Assembly (NCBI GenBank): GCA_031177555.1
Contig: JAPSGM010000013.1
Location: 1 to 15,827 of the forward strand
DNA from: Chloroflexota bacterium
GTDB lineage: Bacteria; Chloroflexota; Limnocylindria; QHBO01
DNA length: 15,827 nucleotides
Direction: 5' to 3'
Shown: positions 7,815 through 15,827 of the stretch, in pieces
Numbering within the stretch: position 1 is the stretch's first letter
Layout of the letters: every line of letters begins with the position of its first letter
Notes under the pieces: generated by a model
Seen by the model: only the letters and a program-made list of their open reading frames with translations
What the model was told of the DNA's origin: nothing
The model's database searches: none
Position numbers and translations under genes: made by a program

Positions 7815-8178
7815 CGGCTCCGGATGGGCCGCCGCGAACGTCATGGCCATCATCCCGCCACCGATGTTTGTGATGAGATGAGGGCATTCGGCGCCGATGG
7901 CGTCCAGGACGGCCGGGACATCGTCCATCCACGCCTCGACGGTCGGCAAGGCGGAGGTTGGGACCGGGTCGGAGAGCCCGGTACCACGCTTGTCAAATGA
8001 TCAGGCGGCCGAACGACGCGAGGCGCTCACGGAGCGTCGCCAATGGCGGCACCTCCCACTGGGCCTCCATGTGGCTGAACCACTGGTCGAGGAGCAGGAT
8101 GTCCGGCGGTCCCGATCCAAGGACTTGGTAGGCCAGATGGAGTTCGCCGAGTCGCGCGTAGCGGGTTTCCGGCGTCAT
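7815..8178 (-). pseudogene. Truncated, frameshifted alpha/beta-hydrolase remnant
   Basis: The first frame, from ATG 8178, reads MTPETRYARLGELHLAYQVLG...RLASFGRLII and stops at TGA 7995-7993. This matches the start of alpha/beta-hydrolases often fused to adenylate cyclase or regulatory domains (typically ...YARSGDVHIAYQVVG...FSRLILFDKRGTG). Shifting frame at that point restores the family: DKRGTGLSDPVPT, then LPTVEAWMDDVPAVLDAIG, then FAAAHPEP. A Phe codon appears to have lost 2 nt (ATT-T-GAC). The nucleophile elbow, normally G-x-S-x-G, reads NIGGGMM, so the catalytic Ser is lost, and family resemblance ends near 7815. The remainder of the gene is gone; the LCP gene follows. A TAGCCT hexamer lies 7 nt before the old ATG. 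Confidence 0.8.
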
Positions 8179-8228
8179 ACGGGCTAGGCTAACGCTCGCC
8201 TTTTAGGCAAACACGGCCTCGATCTCAA

Positions 8229-8271
8229 GTAAGCGATCGTTGATGGGCCGGTAAGCGGGGTCCGCCATCAT
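8229..8271 (+). promoter_or_regulatory. Candidate helicase promoter with paired GTAAGCG boxes
   Basis: GTAAGCG occurs at 8229-8235 and 8251-8257, 22 bp apart (two helical turns). After the second copy come 8 nt, the hexamer CATCAT (8266-8271), 6 nt, and the helicase ATG. The hexamer is a poor -10 (only the A at position 2 and the T at position 6 fit). The arrangement matches the recJ upstream region almost base for base in spacing. There is no Shine-Dalgarno sequence, consistent with a leaderless message. Confidence 0.4.
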
Positions 8272-8277
8272 CGACTC

Positions 8278-9984
8278 ATGACGATCGCGCCGTCGGCTGC
8301 CGCATCTGCAGCTGAGGGCCTGCTCGCCTCGCTCGATGCCGAGCAGCGGGCGGCCGCCACGCTGCCGGATGGGCCGGCACAGATCATCGCGCCCGCCGGC
8401 AGCGGCAAGACCACGACCCTGATCGCGCGCCTCGGCGTCCTCCTCGGCCGGGGAGTGGCCGCCGACCGGATCGGAGTGGTCACCTTCAACCGCGACGCCG
8501 CCGCCGAGCTAGCGGCCCGCATCGCCAGCCGGCTGGCGCCGGACGTGCCCGGCGCCGAGGCGATCGAGGTGCGGACGCTGCACGCCATGGCGCGGCAGGT
8601 GCTGCTCGATGCCGGACGACCGGTGCGGCTCCTGCCGGACCGTCTCCCCCTCCTGCGGGCCGCGCGGCGGCGGGCGCTGGCTGAGCTTCCGATCGTCGCT
8701 CACAACGAAGATCCCCCGCCCCAACCTCCGGATCCGTCCGGGCTTGACATCCTCGTCTCGGCCTGGAAGGTAGAGCGCCGGCCGCCGCCGCCCGAGGCCG
8801 CGGCCGCGGTCGACGCATACGCCACCCTGCTGGCGATTCGGGGCCAGGTCGATTTCGACGACCTGCTGGTGGATGCGGTGGCGGCGCTCGAGGCCGATCC
8901 GCAGCTTCGCAGCCGCTGGCAGGCACGCTTCAGCCACCTGTGCGTCGACGAGTTCCAGGATGTGGACTCTGCGCAGCTCCGGCTCATCCAGCTCCTCGCT
9001 GCACCCGAGGACAACCTCATTGTCGTTGGTGATGATGATCAAACCATCTACGCCTGGCGGCTGGCCGACGTGCGGCGGATTCTCGGGTTCAAGACCATCT
9101 ACCCTGCCGCCCGGCGCGTGCAGCTCGCCACGAACTACCGTTGCCCGCCGGCCGTGGTGGCGTTGTCGCGACGACTGATCGAGCACAACGCGGAGCGGTT
9201 CGCCAAGGTCATCGAACCGGGTGGGCGGACCCCCGCCGACGCCATCGCCATGACCGCCGTCGCCGCCTTCGACTCGTCCGCGCCCGGCGCCGAGGACGCG
9301 CTGGTCGGACTGGCGGCCGAGGAGGCAGCGGCGGGACGCAGCGTGTGCTTCCTGGCCCGCACGCGGGCCGAGCTGCAGCCGATGCTAGTGACGCTGACGC
9401 GCGCCGGCGTCCGGCACGCGACCTCGGTGCCGGCCCCGGTCCGGGCCGAGCCGGTGAGCCGGCTGGTCGAGGCGGCCCGGGAGCTGCCTCCGCACCTGCT
9501 CCCGTTCGACGCGCTGCTGGCCCTGCGCGCCGGCCGGGGCTGGCGACGCTCGGACGGGGTCGAGACGCTGGGCGACGACGACCACGCCGCGCTGGACGCG
9601 CTCCTCGGCTGGAGCGTCGGGTTCCGGCACCTCGACCGCTTCCTCGCCGCGCACGATGCCGCGCTGGCGCGCCTCGACTCGCTGCGCCGGCCCGACGCGC
9701 TCGTCGAGCTGGTCACCGTCCACGGGGCGAAGGGTCGCGAGTGGCAGACGGTGGTCGTCCTGGGCATGGAGGAGGACCGCATCCCGAACCGCCGGGCGCT
9801 GGTCGACGCGCGCGACCCGGCCCGCGCCCTCGAGGAGGAGCGCCGCCTGGCGTACGTGGCCCTCACCCGCTCCACCCGGACGCTGGTGCTCGCCGGCGAT
9901 CCGGCGCGCCCCTCGCGCTTCCTGGTGGAGATGGGACTGGCCGGCGCCTCGGCTAGAGGCCGACCTCGGGAGCGACCGCCGTGA
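8278..9984 (+). CDS. UvrD/Rep-type superfamily 1A DNA helicase, compact
   Basis: This is an ATP-driven 3'-5' DNA helicase of the UvrD/Rep/PcrA group, whose members unwind DNA in repair or clear proteins from it. The protein has 568 residues; UvrD and PcrA are usually around 700 or more. The Q-like start is LDAEQRAAAT (19-28). Motif I is APAGSGKTT (38-46), Ia VVTFNRDAAAEL (67-78), II LCVDEFQDVDSAQ (221-233), III VVGDDDQTIYAWR (249-261) and IV LATNYRCP (283-290). V/Va is VTVHGAKGREWQTVVVLGMEED (479-500) and VI is EERRLAYVALTRSTR (520-534). All ATPase motifs are intact; the shortening affects the 1B and 2B insert regions. It is the only plus-strand gene, and its 3' end overlaps the HD gene tail to tail. 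It could do UvrD's job after UvrABC incision, but a full-length UvrD may exist elsewhere, so I give no symbol. Confidence 0.93.
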   Translation: MTIAPSAAASAAEGLLASLDAEQRAAATLPDGPAQIIAPAGSGKTTTLIARLGVLLGRGVAADRIGVVTFNRDAAAELAARIASRLAPDVPGAEAIEVRTLHAMARQVLLDAGRPVRLLPDRLPLLRAARRRALAELPIVAHNEDPPPQPPDPSGLDILVSAWKVERRPPPPEAAAAVDAYATLLAIRGQVDFDDLLVDAVAALEADPQLRSRWQARFSHLCVDEFQDVDSAQLRLIQLLAAPEDNLIVVGDDDQTIYAWRLADVRRILGFKTIYPAARRVQLATNYRCPPAVVALSRRLIEHNAERFAKVIEPGGRTPADAIAMTAVAAFDSSAPGAEDALVGLAAEEAAAGRSVCFLARTRAELQPMLVTLTRAGVRHATSVPAPVRAEPVSRLVEAARELPPHLLPFDALLALRAGRGWRRSDGVETLGDDDHAALDALLGWSVGFRHLDRFLAAHDAALARLDSLRRPDALVELVTVHGAKGREWQTVVVLGMEEDRIPNRRALVDARDPARALEEERRLAYVALTRSTRTLVLAGDPARPSRFLVEMGLAGASARGRPRERPP

Positions 9985-10516
9985 GGTGACGCACCATGTT
10001 GGCCACGTGCTCGTCGAAGCCCAGCTCGATCTCGGCGGCGCCGGCCAGCAACATCTCGCGCGGGACCGCGCGCGCGAAGGCGCGGTCCTTCATGCGCTTG
10101 CGCACGTGGGCCGGCTCGACGTCGGCCAGGCGCCGGGTCGGGCGCATCAGGGCCACCGCCACCAGGAAGCCGGCGAGCTCGTCGCAGGCGTAGACCAGAT
10201 GGTCCAGGCGACTGGCGCGCGTCACGCCGAGCGCGTCGTTGTGGGCCCGCACCGCATGGACCACCTCGTCCGGGTAGCCGCGGCGAGCCAGCTCGTCGGC
10301 GCCCACGCCGCCGTGCGTGGCGGGATCGGGGAAGCGCTCGTAATCGAGGTCGTGGAGCAGGCCCGCGATCCCGTAGCGCTCGACGGTCGACGCGTCCAGG
10401 CCGTCGTCGGACGCGTAGCCGCGGACCCCGGCCTCCACCAGCAGCCCGTGCTTGCGCAGCGACGGGCTCTCGTTCCACTCGTGCAGGAGCGCGACCGCGT
10501 CCTGGCGCGAGGGCAT
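9953..10516 (-). CDS. HD-superfamily hydrolase (COG2316-like)
   Basis: This is a metal-dependent phosphohydrolase fold protein whose substrate is not known to me. It has 187 residues. The N-terminal NESPSLRKHGLLVEAGVRGYA (15-35) supplies the first His (H23). The HD pair is GLLHDLDYERFPD (52-64, H55-D56). Further metal ligands are likely in VRAHND (89-94), and the late Asp in ACDELAGFLVAVALMRPTRRLADVE (110-134). This whole pattern, including the KDRAFARAVPRE segment (143-154), resembles the predicted HD hydrolases of COG2316. The ATG at 10516 lies 7 nt after the stop of the 48-residue membrane protein gene, without a Shine-Dalgarno sequence, so coupling to that gene is likely. Its 3' end overlaps the helicase gene by 32 bp. 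Confidence 0.88.
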   Translation of the reverse strand: MPSRQDAVALLHEWNESPSLRKHGLLVEAGVRGYASDDGLDASTVERYGIAGLLHDLDYERFPDPATHGGVGADELARRGYPDEVVHAVRAHNDALGVTRASRLDHLVYACDELAGFLVAVALMRPTRRLADVEPAHVRKRMKDRAFARAVPREMLLAGAAEIELGFDEHVANMVRHLTAVAPEVGL

Positions 10517-10523
10517 CAGGAGC

Positions 10524-10670
10524 TCAGACGCGTCGCGCCATGGCGACCTGCAGCAGGCCGCCCGCCAGGATGGACGCCAGGCCGATGACCACAAGGAGAA
10601 CGTTGCTGCCGCCGAGCAGGCCGAGCACGGTCAGGATGATGCCCAGGATCACCAGCGCCCCGCTTGCCAT
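10524..10670 (-). CDS. 48-residue membrane protein, unknown function
   Basis: The product is nearly all hydrophobic: ASGALVILGIILTVLGLLGG, a short turn with SN, then a second hydrophobic run LLVVIGLASILAGGLLQVA, ending in basic MARRV. Two membrane helices with a tight turn fit. The start is ATG 10670 rather than ATG 10709, because GGAGG lies 7 nt upstream of 10670 and no such site serves 10709. I do not recognise a family. It lies between uvrA (60 nt upstream) and the HD gene (7 nt downstream), with its own promoter candidate, so it is probably the first gene of a two-gene unit with the HD protein. Confidence 0.7.
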   Translation of the reverse strand: MASGALVILGIILTVLGLLGGSNVLLVVIGLASILAGGLLQVAMARRV

Positions 10671-10704
10671 GGAAAGCCCTCCGTACCGAACCAATCGGGG
10701 CCGA

Positions 10705-10710
10705 ATCATA
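10705..10710 (-). promoter_or_regulatory. -10-like TATGAT upstream of the 48-residue protein gene
   Basis: TATGAT differs from TATAAT at one base and lies in the 60-nt gap after uvrA, 34 nt before the ATG at 10670. Transcription from it would give a leader of about 28 nt holding the GGAGG ribosome-binding site. The -35 region is within the end of uvrA and shows no convincing TTGACA. Confidence 0.4.
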
Positions 10711-10730
10711 CATGCGGCCCGACCGAGGGC

Positions 10731-13658
<2,928 letters not shown>

Positions 13659-13666
13659 CGGGGGCG

Positions 13667-13672
13667 ATTCTA
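13667..13672 (-). promoter_or_regulatory. uvrA -10 element (extended)
   Basis: TGC-TAGAAT forms an extended -10 ending 8 nt before the uvrA ATG, so transcription would begin at or next to the start codon (leaderless). The LexA-type palindrome lies 12 nt further upstream, over the place of the -35. Confidence 0.55.
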
Positions 13673-13684
13673 GCAGACCGATGC

Positions 13685-13696
13685 GAACGCCCGTTC
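13685..13696. promoter_or_regulatory. LexA (SOS) box in the uvrA promoter
   Basis: The sequence GAACGCCCGTTC has the perfect inverted half-sites GAAC and GTTC separated by 4 nt, the Gram-positive type of LexA operator (GAAC-N4-GTTC), flanked by C and T. It lies in the 48-bp gap before uvrA, 26 nt from the ATG and 12 nt from the -10, where a bound repressor would cover the -35 region. uvrA is a classic SOS gene. I saw no other exact GAAC-N4-GTTC in the window on reading. Confidence 0.75.
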
Positions 13697-13706
13697 TATT
13701 GTCCGC

Positions 13707-14234
13707 TCACCGGATGAGCCCGTCGTAGTCGGTGACCACGAGCGTGTTGCGACACACCGCCACGCGCGGCGGCGAGCAGGCGGCCGCCGCAGGATGGGCG
13801 AAGCGCCCCACGAACACGAGCTGCTGGAGGCGCAGGTTGGGCCCCTCCGGCCGCGCCCGCGAGGGGAACGCGGCGCCCGTCTCGGCGGTGAGGCGCAGCC
13901 CCGTCTCCTCCAGCTCGGCCTGCGTGACCGTCTCGGCCGGCTGGTAGGGCATCAGGACCCGGAGGGGGCAGGTGCGCTCCAGCCAGGCGGCAAGTCCGGC
14001 GGCGTCGGGCGTTGCCTCCCGGCAGTCGGCGTCCAGCTCCGCGTACCAGCCGGAGATCCGGACCTCGTCGCGGCCGAACCGCTCGGCGGGGGGCGCGCCG
14101 GCGAGGACATCGTCCACGCCGATCCGGGTCAGGTCCGGGCGCGGCTGACCCAGCGAGCCGACGGTGAGCAGGAAGAACGTGAAGGCGCCCAGCAGGACCG
14201 GCAGCCCGATGCCGATCCGCACGTGCCGGGTCAC
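13707..14234 (-). CDS. Membrane-anchored or secreted protein, unknown function
   Basis: The protein has 175 residues from GTG 14234, which overlaps the stop of the glycosylase gene by 4 nt (GTGA), a sign of coupled translation. The N-terminal tail VTRHVRIG precedes one hydrophobic helix (about 8-28, LPVLLGAFTFFLLTVG), a signal anchor or uncleaved signal peptide. The outer part contains four cysteines (C71, C89, C153, C161) that could form two disulfides, and a conserved-looking VRISGWYAELDADC segment. I do not recognise a family, and the neighbours do not explain it. The open frame extends upstream into the glycosylase gene, but that part is composition shadow. Confidence 0.75.
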   Translation of the reverse strand: MTRHVRIGIGLPVLLGAFTFFLLTVGSLGQPRPDLTRIGVDDVLAGAPPAERFGRDEVRISGWYAELDADCREATPDAAGLAAWLERTCPLRVLMPYQPAETVTQAELEETGLRLTAETGAAFPSRARPEGPNLRLQQLVFVGRFAHPAAAACSPPRVAVCRNTLVVTDYDGLIR

Positions 14235-14902
14235 TCCCCCGCCCCCACGTCCGCCCACTCGGCCGCCAGCAGGGCGATGCTTCGCCGCCACAGCTCGGCC
14301 CGTGCCGGATCGTTGAGCCAGGTGGACGCGCCGGAGGGATGGGGCAGGGCAATAACCGATGCGCCCGGAGCCCGGTCCCACGCCAGCTCGCGGCCCACCA
14401 GGTCGTCCAGGCGGGCCGCCTCGCCGAACGTCAGGCGATGCGCCAGGCCGCCGACGAGCAGGACGAGGCGCGGCGCCACCAGCCGCACCTCATCGAGCAG
14501 GAATGGCGTCCAGCGGACCACCTCCGCGCGCGGCGGCGGCGAGTCGACCGAGGCGCCCGGCCGGCGCCCCGGGTAGCACTTCCCGACCGACGTGACGTAC
14601 CAGCGCTCGCGGAAGTCGATGACGCTGACCCCGGCCAGCGCCAGCCAGCCGGCCAGCCGGCGTCCGGCGTCGTGCGCGAATGGCAGCCCGGTCTCGATCT
14701 CCCGCCAGCCGGGCGCCTGCCCGATGAGCATGGCGCGCTCGCTGCCGTCACCGGACAGGACTGGCCTGGCGCCGTCGGGGCAGGCCGGCATCGCGTCCTG
14801 CAGCTCGCGCAGCGGCGTCCCGCGCGGCGCGCGGCGCGGGATCGGCAGCGGCCAGTCGCCGGCGTGTCGCAGCCGCTTCGGCGCGAGGCCGGACGGGTCC
14901 AC
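14231..14902 (-). CDS. Uracil-DNA glycosylase superfamily protein (COG1573-like)
   Basis: Members remove uracil or other deaminated bases from DNA, starting base-excision repair. The protein has 223 residues from GTG 14902, just 2 nt after the stop of the upstream gene. Motif 1 is LIGQAPGWREIETGLPF (59-75), where family 4 has GEAPG; the Gln replaces the usual acid. Then come the AG..LAGWL helix, YVTSVGKCYPGR (102-113), LVLLVGGLAHRL (146-157) and motif 2 ALPHPSGAS (185-193). Only two cysteines are present (C41, C109), whereas family 4 enzymes use four for a 4Fe-4S cluster; W131 seems to take the place of one. Substrate and activity are therefore uncertain. Longer in-frame starts (to 15232) were rejected because they overlap the upstream gene and are Arg/Gly-rich shadow. 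Confidence 0.85.
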   Translation of the reverse strand: MDPSGLAPKRLRHAGDWPLPIPRRAPRGTPLRELQDAMPACPDGARPVLSGDGSERAMLIGQAPGWREIETGLPFAHDAGRRLAGWLALAGVSVIDFRERWYVTSVGKCYPGRRPGASVDSPPPRAEVVRWTPFLLDEVRLVAPRLVLLVGGLAHRLTFGEAARLDDLVGRELAWDRAPGASVIALPHPSGASTWLNDPARAELWRRSIALLAAEWADVGAGE

Positions 14903-14904
14903 GT

Positions 14905-15558
14905 TCAGGCGGAGGCTCCCGGCAGCTCGTCGGCGGCTCGCAGGTCGTCGGCGATGGCCAGGCGCACCGCACGGCGCACGCCCTCGGCCGACGGGCCGGC
15001 CGTCCCCAGCGCATCGGTCAGGCGGTCGCGCGCCAGGTAGAGGCGATCGACCGCGTCGCCGGTCGGGGGGTCCGCGCCCTCGGCGCCCTCTGCGCCCGCC
15101 GGGCCCTCGGCGCCCAGCGCGGCGGCCAGGGCCACGTCCTGGTCGGCGATGCGCTCCAGCATCTCGGTCGGGACGGCATCGCCGGCCGCGTCCAGCGCCG
15201 CGGCCAGCTCCTCGCGCGCCAGCTCCAGCCATGCCAGCCAGCGCTGGAACTCGGCCTCCGAGGGCGGCAGCTCGTCCAGGCTGAACGCCGCGCGGCGCAG
15301 CCGTCCCCCGTCGTCCGGCACGGCCGCCGCGCGCTCGACCTCGTACCAGTTGTCGCCCAGGAAGCCGGGGGCATCCTCGCCGGCCTCGCGCAGCCAGGCG
15401 CAGAACCGCTCGACCCGGCGCGGCAGAGCGGCGGCCGCCTCGTCATCGGTGGCCGCGTAGGTGGCGCAGCCTGGAAGCTCGGCCGCGTAGGCCGCCACCG
15501 AGCCGTGGCCGTCGGCGTTCGTCTCGATGAAGATGGCGTGCGGCATCGTCCCGGCCAC
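14905..15558 (-). CDS. HicB-like N-terminal domain protein with possible DinB-like C-terminal part
   Basis: The protein has 217 residues. Residues 8-60 (AIFIETNADGHGSVAAYAAELPGCATYAATDDEAAAALPRRVERFCAWL) have the HicB-type pattern, with the typical ELPGC turn and a following helix. From about 93 on, FSLDELPPSEAEFQRWLAWLELAREELAAAL resembles the start of a DinB/YfiT-like helical bundle, but I see no metal-binding His triad. A low-complexity GAEGPAGAEGAEGADPP linker lies at about 149-165. The start is GTG 15558, because GAGGAG lies 8 nt upstream and overlaps the uvrB stop; ATG 15546 is an alternative. No HicA toxin gene is nearby, so this is not a visible toxin-antitoxin pair. Function unknown. 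Confidence 0.7.
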   Translation of the reverse strand: MAGTMPHAIFIETNADGHGSVAAYAAELPGCATYAATDDEAAAALPRRVERFCAWLREAGEDAPGFLGDNWYEVERAAAVPDDGGRLRRAAFSLDELPPSEAEFQRWLAWLELAREELAAALDAAGDAVPTEMLERIADQDVALAAALGAEGPAGAEGAEGADPPTGDAVDRLYLARDRLTDALGTAGPSAEGVRRAVRLAIADDLRAADELPGASA

Positions 15559-15571
15559 GGCATGCGCTCCT

Positions 15572-15827
15572 CTAGGGACGCCGCCTGCGCGGCGGCCGGC
15601 GCCGCGTCCCGGCCGGGATGACGTTCGGCGTGGTGGCGATGCTGAAGACCCGGCTCGCCTCGCTCCCCCGTCGCGCGTCGCGGCCGTCCCCGGACTCGGT
15701 GGCGGCGTACACGTCGGCCGGGATGCTGCCCGGGGCCGCGGCCAGCTCCTCGCGCAGCCGGCGCAGCTGCAGGATCTCGTCGCGCAGCGCGGCGGCGCGC
15801 TCGAACTCCAGGTTGCGGGCCGCCTCC
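15572..15827 (-). CDS. uvrB: Excinuclease ABC subunit B (UvrB), C-terminal end only
   Basis: The frame enters from the right edge and ends at TAG 15574-15572, giving 84 codons. The visible start EAARNLEFERAAALRDEILQLRRL is a UVR motif, the coiled-coil hairpin by which UvrB's C-terminus binds UvrC. Location upstream of uvrA on the same strand supports UvrB over other UVR proteins (ClpC, McsA). About 55 residues follow the motif and end in a very basic tail (TRRRPPRRRRP), longer than in the UvrB proteins I know, where the UVR motif is nearly terminal. The next gene starts 13 nt downstream, so they form an operon. Confidence 0.82.
   Translation of the reverse strand, partial: EAARNLEFERAAALRDEILQLRRLREELAAAPGSIPADVYAATESGDGRDARRGSEASRVFSIATTPNVIPAGTRRRPPRRRRP

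Noticed and set aside
7690..7932. Longer start for the LCP gene
   Set aside because: The extension has shadow composition and overlaps recognisable alpha/beta-hydrolase remains in a different frame.
14903..15232. N-terminal extension of the glycosylase frame
   Set aside because: It lies inside the HicB-like gene in another frame and is composed almost wholly of Arg, Gly, Ala and Pro. GTG 14902 gives the normal length.

Overview
This window is high-GC, densely coded bacterial chromosome with mostly housekeeping content. GC-rich codon use, GTG starts, the gene order secD-secF-recJ, and a HicB-like protein with a possible DinB-like tail next to uvrB suggest a member of the Chloroflexota. That placement is an inference from gene style; no marker here proves it.

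Layout from left to right. On the minus strand, 4095 down to 1 holds secD, secF and the 5' part of recJ (cut by the left edge). Upstream of secD is a 411-bp gap with a promoter, two strong leader hairpins and a further structured stretch. Then, still on the minus strand, come a LytR-CpsA-Psr cell-wall ligase gene (6490-7689) and uvrC (4507-6480). Just upstream of the ligase gene is a decayed, frameshifted alpha/beta-hydrolase pseudogene (about 7815-8178). The only plus-strand gene is a compact UvrD/Rep-type helicase (8278-9984). It converges on, and overlaps the end of, an HD-domain hydrolase gene (9953-10516). To the right, all on the minus strand and read right to left, are the 3' end of uvrB (15572 to the right edge), a HicB-like protein with a possible DinB-like tail, a uracil-DNA glycosylase superfamily protein, a small membrane-anchored protein, uvrA, a 48-residue membrane protein, and the HD protein.

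Theme: DNA repair. UvrA, UvrB and UvrC, the complete UvrABC excinuclease, lie within 16 kb together with a UvrD-like helicase, RecJ exonuclease and a uracil-DNA glycosylase homologue. uvrA has a textbook Gram-positive-type LexA box (GAAC-N4-GTTC) in its promoter, so SOS control is likely.

The most novel signal is regulatory. recJ and the UvrD-like helicase, on opposite strands and about 6.6 kb apart, each have two copies of GTAAGCG (11 bp apart at recJ, 22 bp at the helicase). The proximal copy sits exactly 8 nt before a -10-like hexamer, which itself lies 6-7 nt before the start codon. This geometry resembles the actinobacterial LexA-independent (PafBC-type) damage promoter with a different upstream word. 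I saw no CRISPR array, tRNA, rRNA, insertion sequence or phage gene.
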